Origin: Pleurocapsa sp. MO_226.B13
GTDB taxonomy: Bacteria > Cyanobacteriota > Cyanobacteriia > Cyanobacteriales > Xenococcaceae
DNA length: 45,507 bases
NCBI GenBank assembly: GCA_030064795.1
Contig: JASJEI010000029.1
Coordinates: 1 to 45,507, forward strand
Direction of reading: 5' to 3'
The translations under genes and the position numbers were made by a program. Numbering within the stretch: the first letter of the stretch is position 1; the number at the start of each line of letters is the position of its first letter. A model generated the notes under the pieces. It was given only the letters and a program-made list of their open reading frames with translations. It did no database searches and was not told the DNA's origin. Shown here in pieces: positions 23,184-33,175 of the stretch.

Positions 23184-23858
23184 TTATTTTACCGATTCAT
23201 TTTGTTGACGTACCAGATCTAGACCGCGAGAAGTTCCCAGGCGATTTGCTCCCGCTTGGATTAAGGCGATCGCCTGTTGATAAGTACGAATTCCCCCCGA
23301 GGCTTTGATCCCAATTTGTCCTTTAGTGATTTCTTTGAGTATTTTGACATCTTCTACCGTTGCGCCACCAAACCATCCCGTACTGGTTTTGAGATATGCG
23401 ACTCCTGCATCGAGGCATATTTCTGCTGCCAGTCTTTTTTCTCGGTCAGTCAAAACAGTAGTTTCCAAAATTGCTTTAACTGTCTGACCAGTTTCGGAAC
23501 AGATTCGCGCTATTTCCTGATATATTTGGTCGGATTCTCCTGATTTTAGCCAACCTAAATTAATTACGACATCTAGCTCTGTAGCTCCATTTTCTACTGC
23601 TTCTTGAGCTTCATAGAGTTTGACGGCAGAAGTAACAGCACCAGTAGGAAAGCCAATTACCGTACAGATATTGGGATTTTTATCGTGTAACAATTCTCTT
23701 GCTTGTCTGACAGCAGTAGGATAGACGCACACTGCGGGAAAATTATATTGCCAGGCTTCTTGACACAACTGCTTGACTTCTTCGGGGATAGCACTGGGTT
23801 TGAGTAAAGTATGATCGATATAGGTGGCGATATCGATATCTAAATCGGTTGCGGACAT
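23184..23858 (-). CDS. deoC: Deoxyribose-phosphate aldolase
   Basis: Class I aldolase that cleaves 2-deoxyribose-5-phosphate to glyceraldehyde-3-phosphate and acetaldehyde. The 224-residue TIM-barrel protein contains [40 protein letters not shown], and the Schiff-base lysine in [18 protein letters not shown] (about 153-170), and the second lysine in [14 protein letters not shown]. All catalytic positions are present. Confidence 0.96.
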   Translation of the reverse strand: MSATDLDIDIATYIDHTLLKPSAIPEEVKQLCQEAWQYNFPAVCVYPTAVRQARELLHDKNPNICTVIGFPTGAVTSAVKLYEAQEAVENGATELDVVINLGWLKSGESDQIYQEIARICSETGQTVKAILETTVLTDREKRLAAEICLDAGVAYLKTSTGWFGGATVEDVKILKEITKGQIGIKASGGIRTYQQAIALIQAGANRLGTSRGLDLVRQQNESVK

Positions 23859-23971
23859 ATAATTTAGTTTTATCTAGCAAACTCTAATTTTAAGAAGCTT
23901 GACTCGATTAAAATATTAAATATTAATTGAATATTAAGTTTAACCTGTTTTGAGCGCGATCGCGCAACCAA

Positions 23972-25210
23972 TCAAAGACAGTTAGATAAAGCCTCAGATA
24001 ATTCTTTTGCCGTCTGATAACGATCTCTTGGTTCTGGTTGACAAGCAATTTTTAAAACTTTAGCCAAATTCGTCGGAATATTGGGGATACTCTCAATATC
24101 AAATTCAAACTTGTTGCTTTGATAGCGATAATATTGCATTGGTGCTTCAGCAGTCAGCAAAAAAATAATTGTCGTACCAATGCCATAAATATCTGATTGA
24201 GGACATGGCTTGCCACGATATTGTTCTGGCGCACTGTAACCTTCTACCCCAATCCGAGTTTCTAAAGCAGTACCCAGTTCTTTAACTGCACCAAAGTCGA
24301 GTAGCATCAGACGACTATCCAAGTTCCGCAACATCAGATTGGCTGGTTTAATGTCCCGATGTACCAAAGGCGGTTCTAAACTATGTAAGTAGTCTACAAT
24401 ATCGCAAACCTGAATCATCCAGCGGATGGTTCTTTCTGGATCGGTTGCACCCCGTTGATTGACAAATTGTTCCAGATTATGACCGTGAATTAACTCCATG
24501 ACAATATATTTGTGCTTATTTGCCACAAAAAAATCATAATATTTAGGAATACCTGGATGTTCTAGGGACTTCAAAATTCTGGCTTCTCGTTCAAATAACT
24601 CTCTGGCTTTGGCGATCCGAGCCATGTCTGCATTCATCTCTTTGAGAACCAAGAGCATGGGTGCATTTTTGACGGTGCGGTTGCGATCCCAAGCCAGATA
24701 GGTAGTTCCCATCCCCCCTCTACCGAGAGTCCGCAAAATTTGATAAGAGCCGATAAAATGTTCTTCTTTAACGATTGGTTTTCCGCAGTGTCGGCAAAAA
24801 ATACTGCCTTCTGGGTTGTCTGCATGGTCGCATTCAGAAGTTTCTAAAATATTTGTTTGCTCTAGCTCGACTTTATTTTTGGCTAAATGAGATTCTAGTT
24901 CAAACTTAAATACGGGGCCATTTTCTGCCAACCGAATCAGATCGTCGTGTTTTAAGATGGCTTCGCTAACGAAAATATTATTGAGCAAGGTTCCGTTAGT
25001 ACCCCGACTAATTAACTGCCATTTTTCTTGTTGCGGATCGCTTAAGGTTATCTCTAGATGTTGTCGAGAAACTTGAAAATAACCGTGGAGAACGATATCG
25101 TTGTTTTGAGCGCGACCGATACGAATTACTGATTTCTCAGAAAATTCCCACTGTTGCAGGGGTTGATTTGTCTGCGGTTCTAAAAGCGTAAAAATGACCA
25201 TATTGGACAA
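23972..25210 (-). CDS. FHA-domain Ser/Thr protein kinase
   Basis: Three parts in order: an FHA phosphothreonine-binding domain (about 1-105; IRIGRAQNNDIVL, QVSRQHLEI, GTNGTLLNN), a short zinc-ribbon-like CDHADNPEGSIFCRHCGK (about 126-143), and a Hanks-type kinase domain (about 152-412). The kinase has the P-loop LGRGGMGTTYLA, Lys in LVLKEMN, HRDIKPANL, and DFGAVKEL. No transmembrane segment is seen, so it is cytosolic. It lies 33 bases after a PP2C phosphatase gene on the same strand; kinase and phosphatase probably act on shared substrates. Confidence 0.94.
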   Translation of the reverse strand: MSNMVIFTLLEPQTNQPLQQWEFSEKSVIRIGRAQNNDIVLHGYFQVSRQHLEITLSDPQQEKWQLISRGTNGTLLNNIFVSEAILKHDDLIRLAENGPVFKFELESHLAKNKVELEQTNILETSECDHADNPEGSIFCRHCGKPIVKEEHFIGSYQILRTLGRGGMGTTYLAWDRNRTVKNAPMLLVLKEMNADMARIAKARELFEREARILKSLEHPGIPKYYDFFVANKHKYIVMELIHGHNLEQFVNQRGATDPERTIRWMIQVCDIVDYLHSLEPPLVHRDIKPANLMLRNLDSRLMLLDFGAVKELGTALETRIGVEGYSAPEQYRGKPCPQSDIYGIGTTIIFLLTAEAPMQYYRYQSNKFEFDIESIPNIPTNLAKVLKIACQPEPRDRYQTAKELSEALSNCL

Positions 25211-25243
25211 TTTATCGTTAAATAGGCAAGAGGACTATGGTCT

Positions 25244-27313
25244 TTAGAAATCAGGCTTTAACTTGATTCTAACTAGAATGGCAGTAATATTATCGTGACC
25301 ATTGTGTTGATTAGCAAAATTTACTAGTTTAAATATACCTTCTTGGAGGTCGCTGCTAGAACTAATTAAAGGTTCGAGATCTTGTTGCCAATTTTCTTCT
25401 AAGAAGTCGTTATCGCAAAGACCATCCGAACAAAGTAATAATAAGCAATCTTCGGTCACTTCCATAAATTGAATTTCGGGACGGACGTAGTTATTTTCTC
25501 GCGGTCCCAATGCCTGAGTTAGTTGATAGGCATCGGGTCTGCCATAGGCAATATCTGGCTCGACACCGCGATTGATTTCTCTTTGACCGACTTCGTGATC
25601 TAAGGTCAACTGTTCTAATCCTTGTTTGCGAGTGATGCGGTAGATACGACTATCTCCGACATGAGCGATCGCCAGTTTGGTATTTTGTAGCAATGCCATC
25701 ACCAAAGTCGTTCCCATCCTACCGCTACCAGAACGAGAATTGTCTATGTTGGTCTGATATAAAGCTTTATTTGCCAGTAGAATTGCTTTTTCGATCGTCT
25801 TGTGGTCTGGTAGCTCTTCCTGCCATTGAGTCTGAAAATATTTCTGGAGACTTTCTACTGCCATCGCACTGGCAACCTCTCCTGCTGCGTGTCCTCCCAT
25901 ACCATCACAAACTAAATATAAACCACGGACACTGATGTGGTTTTCGCTATTGTTTTCTGTTTGTTCGATTAAAGTTTTGACTCCAAAAAAATCTTCGTTA
26001 TGATCTCTTTGCGAGCCAATATCCGTACAGCTAGCACTTGTCACACTTCGTAACTGCATTGGCACGATCGCTGTTGCCTGTTCTTCAAATTCGCTACTGT
26101 ACATCATCTCTTCTTCGCTTTGGTCGAAGAAATTCGCTTGCTCAGTAGTCTCTGAGTCGTAGTTAGGTTGGAAGTTTTCGTCGGGTTGGGATTGAGGAAT
26201 GTTCACGTCAGAATAGTTTAAATGAATGTCAAAGGATTCAATTTCGTCTTCAGCAAGACCAAGATTATGAAGTTCTAGTCGTAACTGTTCTATTTCTATA
26301 ATCTCTCCTGAGATGACGCGATCGAGCAGTTGATTTAAATTGTTTAGTTGTTCTAGATTTGATTGTGCCAAACAAAGCTGCCAAGTTTTGGCTAAATCTT
26401 TTAAAGTTGGCGGAGTATCTAGTCTGTCCATGTATAGCTGCTGAAGACAAAAAGCCTGGTCTTCATCTACACGCAAGTTGTTGTTAACTAGCAAACTGCG
26501 AGCGCAGCCAATTTGAGATAAAGGCGACCAAAGTTTTGCCATTTCGTCTAAAAACCAGATAATCTGTAGCAACTGCAATTGTTGTTGCGACCACAACTCA
26601 GTCAGTAGTTGGCAGCCAGTACGGTCTTGAAGCAGGACAATTCCCCGTTCTTGTCGTTGCCAGGCATCATAAATCTTCGGAATCGCAGGAGTATATCTTT
26701 CTAAAATTAGATAAGGCAAAGCATGGGTCGGCAATCCAATCAAATTCCAGTATTGAGTTACCCTAAGATATAAATTATTGCTCAAATCTTGACCTAATTC
26801 TGTAAATATATCTTGCTGCTGTTGTTGCAGCCTGACCAGATAAGATTTTTGCCAAGGATGGCGATCGACCACTTTTGCCCGTACAAAGTCACTATCTACA
26901 CTGGAAAAATTTACCTGTGGATCGGACTGGGGAGTTAATATTTCTTTAATTACATAACGATTGGAATTATTTTGGTTGACGGACTGGACTGGCAAAGTGG
27001 ATACGAGCTGCTCTTTTTCTTGAGTAAATAAAGCTGATAAATTCTCAATTTCTAATTGTTTTTGGTCGTTATTAACCCTACTCAACGCTTGACCTACTTT
27101 TCCAGTCTCGTGCTTTTTAACTGCTTTTTTTTGAGAAATTATTGCCCACAGTAGAGTATAATTAGCTCCACCACAAAAGCTACAGATTTCTGCTTCCATA
27201 GGAATACTAGCCTGACATTGATAACATAGTTTGCGCGTCAAGGAGATTCCACAACTCTGGCAATATTTATGACCTTTTGGGTTTTCAAATTCACATTTAG
27301 GACAGGTAAGCAT
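25244..27313 (-). CDS. PP2C-type Ser/Thr phosphatase with zinc ribbons and a pseudokinase-like middle region
   Basis: The 689-residue protein opens with two zinc ribbons (CPKCEFENPKGHKYCQSC; CYQCQASIPMEAEICSFC; about 4-48). A middle region of about 300 residues has kinase-like order without catalytic motifs (LILERYTPAIPKIYDAWQ, GIVLLQDRTG, LLVNNNLRVDEDQ). The last about 260 residues are PP2C: DIGSQRDHNEDFF, VCDGMGGHAAGEVAS, GSGRMGTTLV, AHVGDSRIYRI, LLLCSDGLCDN, with the metal-binding Asp residues present. First gene of an operon with the FHA kinase. It would dephosphorylate that kinase or its targets. Confidence 0.92.
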   Translation of the reverse strand: MLTCPKCEFENPKGHKYCQSCGISLTRKLCYQCQASIPMEAEICSFCGGANYTLLWAIISQKKAVKKHETGKVGQALSRVNNDQKQLEIENLSALFTQEKEQLVSTLPVQSVNQNNSNRYVIKEILTPQSDPQVNFSSVDSDFVRAKVVDRHPWQKSYLVRLQQQQQDIFTELGQDLSNNLYLRVTQYWNLIGLPTHALPYLILERYTPAIPKIYDAWQRQERGIVLLQDRTGCQLLTELWSQQQLQLLQIIWFLDEMAKLWSPLSQIGCARSLLVNNNLRVDEDQAFCLQQLYMDRLDTPPTLKDLAKTWQLCLAQSNLEQLNNLNQLLDRVISGEIIEIEQLRLELHNLGLAEDEIESFDIHLNYSDVNIPQSQPDENFQPNYDSETTEQANFFDQSEEEMMYSSEFEEQATAIVPMQLRSVTSASCTDIGSQRDHNEDFFGVKTLIEQTENNSENHISVRGLYLVCDGMGGHAAGEVASAMAVESLQKYFQTQWQEELPDHKTIEKAILLANKALYQTNIDNSRSGSGRMGTTLVMALLQNTKLAIAHVGDSRIYRITRKQGLEQLTLDHEVGQREINRGVEPDIAYGRPDAYQLTQALGPRENNYVRPEIQFMEVTEDCLLLLCSDGLCDNDFLEENWQQDLEPLISSSSDLQEGIFKLVNFANQHNGHDNITAILVRIKLKPDF

Positions 27314-27726
27314 ACTGCATTTTCCTTGAAAGATAATTTCGCCTATATTGATTCAATTTTTGTTTAGTTGTTAAATAGTAAATATATTGGTTATCTTAAA
27401 ACCCGCATTTATCTTGCCAATTCTTAATATTTGGCTGCATCCAGAGCGAGCCTTAAAGTTGAATCTCAAGAGGAGTTAAAAATATAAAATTAATTTAGTT
27501 GACACCACCAGCCGACACTTAAAAAAATAATCTAAACTAAATATATCTGCAATCTTAGCTCATAGTCTTTTTTTGGCAATCCTTTTTAGCATTATCCAGG
27601 AGCGAAAATGTAGGGGAAAATCGAGGTACTGGACTATAGGCTAGCTGTAAAGACTAAATTGTAGAGAGTCAAGTCTTGTAGCTTGCAGCCTCTAGCTAAA
27701 AATTAAATTCGCCCTAGCGTATAATC
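27314..27726. other. Spacer between the lipoprotein and PP2C genes
   Basis: AT-rich; no gene and no clear element is recognised. It must contain the promoter of the PP2C-kinase operon, which I could not place. Confidence 0.5.
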
Positions 27727-28422
27727 TTAATTCGTGCAGTCATCCGCAGTACAAGCTACCTCGATCGCAGCAATTGCAGCATCTTCACGATATTTGTCAG
27801 TTGTATAAGATACCCCTGGATATTCGGGATAAATACCAGAAAATCCCAGACCATCTGAAATCAGTTTGAAGTACGAGGCTCTAAATCGAATATTCTCTGG
27901 GTTTTTGCGACCAAAAGTAATATATTCTCTCGATTCTCCCTCGGTATTGTATGCTAGAACCGCATTACCATATACTTTTTCTGCTTCTTTAATTGGCGTA
28001 CCAACCTTGACACCTTCTTTTGTTTGATAGTTCTGGTTGTCAGTCATTAAAACAGTGATTACATCATCATCTGTGGGAGTAACTCGATCTGGATGAGAAG
28101 TGCTACCCGCACCGTAGACTATGTAGTATTGAACTATACCTCGATCGGTAACAGCGATCGCACTAGTATCAACCATAAAAGGCGATATGACTTCAAAATT
28201 AGTATTGCGATCCGATATCTGCTTTAACTTCCCAATGGTCATGCCTAACTTGGCTTTGCCAATACCATTAGTTGAAATTAGAAATTTCTCAGCTACGGGT
28301 TTTGTAGCAATTGTTTCTGTTGTTTCGGAAGTAGTAATTTCATTGCTTGGGGATGGAGAGTTAATAGTTTTAGCTTGACAAGCCGAAATTATTAAGGTGG
28401 TCAATAAAATAAGTCTCTTCAT
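27727..28422 (-). CDS. Putative lipoprotein of unknown function
   Basis: MKRLILLTTLIISACQAK is a lipoprotein signal with lipobox ISAC, so the Cys near residue 15 would be lipidated. A Ser/Thr/Glu-rich linker follows, then a folded part of about 180 residues starting ISTNGIGKAKLGMTIGKLKQ, which resembles other exported proteins with a 'GIGKxKxGMT' motif. Late Cys residues (EVACTADDCTN) might form a disulfide. I do not recognise a function. Confidence 0.75.
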   Translation of the reverse strand: MKRLILLTTLIISACQAKTINSPSPSNEITTSETTETIATKPVAEKFLISTNGIGKAKLGMTIGKLKQISDRNTNFEVISPFMVDTSAIAVTDRGIVQYYIVYGAGSTSHPDRVTPTDDDVITVLMTDNQNYQTKEGVKVGTPIKEAEKVYGNAVLAYNTEGESREYITFGRKNPENIRFRASYFKLISDGLGFSGIYPEYPGVSYTTDKYREDAAIAAIEVACTADDCTN

Positions 28423-28836
28423 CGGAATAATTTTCTGCTTCGATTGTTATCTCTAGTCAATTGTAAAAGATCGGATTTTCGATCGACTACGCATACTACT
28501 TGTTAGTATTATCAAGGTAGCGTCTAAAAACCTCTAATCTTAAACCGACTAATTTAGATCCTCTGTATTTTACAGTCTCAAGAGCATTAATTTTTTTTAA
28601 GCTCATAATCAATAATATTTTTTGGTGTTTCCAAGCAGCGGTCGCCAATCAAATCTTTGAATCTAGTAGTTTTTAATTGAGAAGTTGAGCAAAAAATACT
28701 GAGTTCTGGTTGAGGTTGACTAGAAGAGGTAGTAACTCAAAGAAACATTTTGCCAGAGTGCGATCGATCTACAAAGTTATGGGCAATCTGTTTTTTGGTA
28801 ACAAATTTTACGTCTCTTTGTTCGAGTAAACATAAG

Positions 28837-28864
28837 TTGAATTTTTTGGCACAATATATATACT
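28837..28864 (+). promoter_or_regulatory. Promoter candidate upstream of rpaA
   Basis: TTGAAT (28837-28842) and TATACT (28859-28864) with a 16-base spacer fit a sigma-70 promoter. Transcription would start near 28871, 170 bases before rpaA. Confidence 0.5.
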
Positions 28865-28881
28865 ATGTTTAATCAAACTTT

Positions 28882-28929
28882 AAAAATGTCCAATACAAGT
28901 TAACTAACTTAAACATAATGGGCATTTTT
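28882..28929 (+). terminator. Hairpin in the rpaA leader (possible terminator or attenuator)
   Basis: AAAAATGTCC and GGGCATTTTT pair over ten positions (one G-U) around a 28-base loop. The A and T runs at the outer ends make it terminator-like in both directions. It lies just after the promoter candidate, so a very short RNA or a regulated leader is possible. Confidence 0.45.
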
Positions 28930-29037
28930 GCTTATAATCAGGACAGGAATTATTACATATCCTCAATTCTTTGTAACTAATCAAAAAGTTACACGAGCGC
29001 GGATTTTACTAATCATAATATCAACCGTATATTTAAT

Positions 29038-29778
29038 ATGCCCAGAATACTTGTAATTGATGACGATCCCGCAATTTCTGAACTAGTATCTATAAATTTA
29101 GAGATGGCTGGCTATGACGTTAATCAGGCAGAAGATGGGGTCAAGGGTCAGGCTCTAGCGGTTCAACTGCAACCAGACCTAATCATGCTCGATCTGATGT
29201 TGCCCAAGGTTGATGGCTTTACCGTATGCCAGAGATTGCGCCGAGACGAACGCACTTCTGATATTCCAGTTTTGATGTTAACTGCTTTGGGGCAAACCCA
29301 AGATAAAGTAGAAGGCTTTAATGCTGGTGCAGATGACTATTTAACCAAGCCTTTTGAAGTCGAAGAAATGTTGGCTAGAGTCAGAGCTTTGCTACGTCGT
29401 ACAGACCGCATTCCTCAAGCAGCTAAACACTCAGAAATTCTCAATTTTGGCCCTTTAACCTTGATTCCCGAACGGTTTGAAGCAATTTGGTTTGAAAAAA
29501 CCGTAAAATTAACTCATTTAGAGTTTGAATTACTTCATTGTTTGCTACAGCGTCACGGACAGACTGTTGCCCCTCCAGAAATTCTCAAAGAAGTTTGGGG
29601 TTACGATCCCGATGATGATATTGAAACCATTAGGGTGCATATTCGTCACCTACGGACAAAACTAGAACCCGATCCCCGTCATCCCAGCTACATTAAAACT
29701 GTTTATGGTGCGGGATATTGTTTGGAGCTACCTACTGCCGAACAAATACTTTCTGAAAAGGATAGAGCAACTGTATAA
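29038..29778 (+). CDS. rpaA: Response regulator RpaA (OmpR family)
   Basis: The 246-residue regulator has a receiver domain ([20 protein letters not shown]; phospho-Asp in [13 protein letters not shown] near residue 53; Lys in [12 protein letters not shown]) and an OmpR winged-helix DNA-binding domain ([48 protein letters not shown]). The linker [17 protein letters not shown] is characteristic of cyanobacterial RpaA, the output regulator of the KaiABC clock under SasA control. The related RpaB differs in the N-terminus. It stands alone on the plus strand. Confidence 0.93.
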   Translation: MPRILVIDDDPAISELVSINLEMAGYDVNQAEDGVKGQALAVQLQPDLIMLDLMLPKVDGFTVCQRLRRDERTSDIPVLMLTALGQTQDKVEGFNAGADDYLTKPFEVEEMLARVRALLRRTDRIPQAAKHSEILNFGPLTLIPERFEAIWFEKTVKLTHLEFELLHCLLQRHGQTVAPPEILKEVWGYDPDDDIETIRVHIRHLRTKLEPDPRHPSYIKTVYGAGYCLELPTAEQILSEKDRATV

Positions 29779-30180
29779 CCACAAAAAGAGTCGGTCATAG
29801 ACGGAATTAATTATCAGAGTGACAATTAAACCGTTATGTATGGAAATATCGGCTCCTTTTTTTGCTTGGTTGTAGTAGACTGGCACAGCTAATTTGAGGC
29901 ATTAGATTTGTCTCTCGCCAAGACGCGAAGGCGCGAAGGGGAAACGGCGCAAAGATAGTTGTTCAGTTGAATCTATTGAACTATTTAAGGTGTGACATTC
30001 CAGTAGCCTGTGGAAAAACAGCAAATAAGCGATGAGAACAGCTTGATTGACTCAACTTGACAGCTTAATGTCTACTTAATTGACTCTAGTATTTGCCATA
30101 ATTGATAATAGCTTCGCCCAAGCTTTCAGGAACTAGATTTCTGGAGATTACGTCGATGTTTATGGAATTTACTAATAATC
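29779..30180. other. 402-base spacer after rpaA
   Basis: Contains a GCGAAGGCGCGAAGGGG-type repeat near 29921-29941. No gene and no clear terminator is recognised. Confidence 0.45.
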
Positions 30181-31134
30181 ATGCGAATAGGCAATATGAC
30201 TAAAAAAACTCAATTAAATAGGTTTAGAACCCAGTTTAAACAAATAGTTTGGACTATACCATTGAGTATCGCGATGATTATTAGTTTGAGCAATAATTCC
30301 GCTCTGGCAAAAGATCCGTTTCGCGAAGAAAACCCTAGAGATATCGGCAAACATACCGAAAAAGCATTTAAAACCATCTTTTTAGAAGGTGATTATAAAG
30401 CAGTTGCCGAGGACTTAGAGTTGGCAGAGTCTGAAGAAGCAGACGATCCTTTGGCTCATGCGATGCTTGCTTCTTTAGCATATACAGAAAACGATTGGGA
30501 CAGTATCAAAAAATATGCCTTAAAGACCCTGGAGTCGGCGCAAATATTGAGTGAAACCGATCCAGTGCGGGGAAATCTTTATTTAGCAGTGGGTCATTTT
30601 TTAGATGGTGCTTATATCTATGAAAAACAGGGTGCGTTAGATGCGATCGACAAGTTACAATTAGTCTTTAAATTTTTAGACCGTGCCGAAGATAGCGACC
30701 CTAGCGATCCTGAATTAAACTTGATTAAAGGGTATATGGATTTATTACTAGCAGTAAATTTACCCTTTTCCAAACCCGAACAAGCGATCGCTCGTTTTGA
30801 AACCTATGCTGCTCCTAATTATTTAGTCGAGCGCGGTTTGGCCGTAGCCTATCGGGATTTAAAACAATATAATCAAGCTTTAAAATATGCCGATAAGGCA
30901 TTAAAAACTGCCCCTGAAAATCCCGAACACTATTATTTAAAAGGGCAAATCTTAAGACAAATTGGTAAAAAGAAAAACGATATTAAAACTTTAGAACAAG
31001 CTCAAGAAAACTTCGCTTTAGCTTTAGAAAAATCAGCACAATTACCTGAGTTTGTTTTAGCAACATTAGAAAGAGAAAATCGTCTAACCCAAGAAAGAAT
31101 TGCGGAAATTAAGTCAGGAAAAGAACCTAATTAG
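30181..31134 (+). CDS. Exported TPR-repeat protein
   Basis: The 317-residue protein has a basic start and a hydrophobic stretch (IPLSIAMIISLSNNSALAK) that looks like a Sec signal peptide ending at ALA-K (about residue 41-42). The rest is helical with TPR-like units: DPLAHAMLASLAYTENDWD, RGLAVAYRDLKQYNQALKY and NPEHYYLKGQILRQIGKK. Start is ATG 30181 or the in-frame ATG 30196 (MTKKTQ), neither decided by a ribosome site. It resembles a periplasmic TPR protein widespread in cyanobacteria, of unknown role. Confidence 0.75.
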   Translation: MRIGNMTKKTQLNRFRTQFKQIVWTIPLSIAMIISLSNNSALAKDPFREENPRDIGKHTEKAFKTIFLEGDYKAVAEDLELAESEEADDPLAHAMLASLAYTENDWDSIKKYALKTLESAQILSETDPVRGNLYLAVGHFLDGAYIYEKQGALDAIDKLQLVFKFLDRAEDSDPSDPELNLIKGYMDLLLAVNLPFSKPEQAIARFETYAAPNYLVERGLAVAYRDLKQYNQALKYADKALKTAPENPEHYYLKGQILRQIGKKKNDIKTLEQAQENFALALEKSAQLPEFVLATLERENRLTQERIAEIKSGKEPN

Positions 31135-31696
31135 AAGTTCGAAATTCGGAGAGACAAGCCATGCCTGTCAGGCGTGTCCTCAAGGATTCGCTTCGCATCA
31201 CGCGTACATGCGGGTTTATGCCCGAATGGGTGCAAGCCCTTTGTTTGGCGGATTGAGCGTGAGGCACGCCGAACCTGCGTCGGCAAGTGCAATCACGCTC
31301 GTGAAAATCCGCAGGGGTGGATAGGGGGACTTATTTTAGTTGTCTTAATCTATTCAATAGTTAACTGTTCTTAGTTAAAAGTCCCCCATCCCCGCGCACC
31401 GCTTGTCTGTACAGGAGTTCGGAATTGTTCTTAAATGAGTTGGTGATCTAAGATTTATTAACTATCTCATACCAATCCTCTATAACAATGTATCATTGTT
31501 AAATTTAACCGTTGAATGGTACACCAACAACGATCCACAATCGAAATTCTAAGAAGGCGGATCTGACGCACTAAACACCAAAAATAAAAAAATCATGACA
31601 ACAACAACTCTATTATATAGAGATGAGTTTGGGCTAGGACAGATATATCAAATGCTCAGTCTGTCCTCGTCAACATAGTCAACAATTTTCTTAATC
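31135..31696. repeat. Nest of inverted repeats and mini-repeats
   Basis: Perfect arms are AGACAAGC (31152-31159) with GCTTGTCT (31401-31408), GAGCGTGA (31255-31262) with TCACGCTC (31293-31300), and GGGGGACTT (31324-31332) with AAGTCCCCC (31379-31387). A mini-repeat-like CTCAAGGATTCGCTTCGCAT lies at about 31178-31199. The outer GTTCGAAATTCGGAG and GAGTTCGGAATT pieces match other spacers. Short ORFs inside are taken as accidental. The last 250 bases before the P450 gene hold nothing recognisable. Confidence 0.6.
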
Positions 31697-33079
31697 ATGA
31701 AACTACCGAACACTATCTCCATGTCTCCTTTAAGACAATTAATCAACTGGATCGCTCGTCCCTATGATTTCTTGGATGACTGTGCTAAAAGCTATGGAGA
31801 TACCTTTACTATGAGACTCATGGGGTTCCCACCTCTGGTAATGTTAAGCGATCCTCAAGCGATCGGGGAGATTTTTGCCACAGATGCTAAACAGTTCGAT
31901 GTAGGAAAAAACAATGAAATTGGCAAACCCTTTTTAGGCAATAATTCTTTGCTACTAATGGATGGTAATCGCCACAAGCGGGAACGTAAAATGCTCATGC
32001 CACCCTTTCATGGAGAAAAGGTAGAATTCTATGGCGAGATTATTTGTCAACTTACCGAACAAGTAGTGAGTACCTGGCAGCCTCAACAGCCTTTTTTAGC
32101 CAGTAAAGCAATGCGGGACATTACCCTAGAAGTAATTCTCCATGCTGTTTTTGGAATAAGTGAAGGAGATCGCTATCAACAAATTAGAACCTTGTTGGCA
32201 AATCTATTAGATATGATTGGTTCTCCTCTCAGTGCTAGCCTAATCTTTTTTCCTATTTTACAGCAAGATTGGGGTGCTTGGAGTCCTTGGGGCAGATTAG
32301 TTCGCCAACGACAGCAAATTTATGACCTATTACAAGCAGAAATTGACCAGCGACGTAGCCAACCAGAAATAAAGGGTAATGATGTTCTTAGTTTAATGCT
32401 TTTGGCTAGAGATGAAAACGGACAGCCGATGACCGATATAGAGTTGCAAGACGAGTTGATGACAATGTTATTGCTTGGTCACGAAACTACTGCTACTGCT
32501 TTGACTTGGGCTTTGTACTGGATACACAAATTACCCGTAGTTAAAGACAAACTGCTACAAGAATTAGACAGCCAGGGAAATGATACCGAGCCTTTAGCGA
32601 TCGCCAGATTGCCCTATTTAACCGCAGTTTGCAATGAAACCCTCCGCATTTATCCAGTTTTGCCGATGACATTTATCCGCAGCTCTCGGATTTCAGTAGA
32701 GATCGCAGGACAGCAATTTCCGCCAGGAACATGTCTAGTTCCCTGTATTTATCTGGTTCATCGTCGAGAAGATTTTTACCCAGAAGCAAAACAGTTTAAA
32801 CCTGAACGATTTTTAGAGCGACAATTCTCCCCAGCTGAATTTATTCCTTTTGGGGGTGGTAATCGTCGATGTCTGGGATATGCTTTGGCAATGTTAAAGA
32901 TGAAGCTAGTTTTGGCAACTATTATGTCCAAATACGAACTAACTTTAGCCAATCAAAAACCAGAAAAACCCTCACGTCGCGGTGTAACTATGGCTCCTGC
33001 TAATGGGGTCAAAATGATAGTAACAGGAGAAAGATCTCGCGAACAAAAACAAGCTTTATTAGCAGTAGGTAATGAATAA
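31697..33079 (+). CDS. Cytochrome P450, CYP110-like
   Basis: The 460-residue haem monooxygenase has the oxygen-binding I-helix LLLGHETTATALTWALYW (about 257-274), the K-helix ExxR in ETLRIYP, and the haem loop FIPFGGGNRRCLGYALAM (about 391-408) with the axial Cys. There is no N-terminal membrane anchor. The sequence style (SMSPLRQLINWIARPYDFLD at the start) fits CYP110, a cyanobacterial family that hydroxylates fatty acids and alkanes. A truncated GST gene follows 97 bases downstream. Confidence 0.92.
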   Translation: MKLPNTISMSPLRQLINWIARPYDFLDDCAKSYGDTFTMRLMGFPPLVMLSDPQAIGEIFATDAKQFDVGKNNEIGKPFLGNNSLLLMDGNRHKRERKMLMPPFHGEKVEFYGEIICQLTEQVVSTWQPQQPFLASKAMRDITLEVILHAVFGISEGDRYQQIRTLLANLLDMIGSPLSASLIFFPILQQDWGAWSPWGRLVRQRQQIYDLLQAEIDQRRSQPEIKGNDVLSLMLLARDENGQPMTDIELQDELMTMLLLGHETTATALTWALYWIHKLPVVKDKLLQELDSQGNDTEPLAIARLPYLTAVCNETLRIYPVLPMTFIRSSRISVEIAGQQFPPGTCLVPCIYLVHRREDFYPEAKQFKPERFLERQFSPAEFIPFGGGNRRCLGYALAMLKMKLVLATIMSKYELTLANQKPEKPSRRGVTMAPANGVKMIVTGERSREQKQALLAVGNE

Positions 33080-33175
33080 AATGACTCTTTAGCACGTTTC
33101 TCGAATCAGTTAGGTAAAATTCCATCAACAATCAACAACAGTGCGCCTTCCTTCGCTTTAACACAATATAACTTA

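Larger units (their letters stand above)
28423..29037. other. 615-base region upstream of rpaA
   Basis: No gene is seen. It contains a promoter candidate at 28837-28864, a hairpin at 28882-28929 and an HIP1-like site. The rpaA 5' region is thus long and may carry leader RNA or a small RNA. Confidence 0.5.

Noticed and set aside
31100..31374. Two short plus-strand ORFs after the TPR gene
   Set aside because: They run through inverted repeats and mini-repeats and look accidental.
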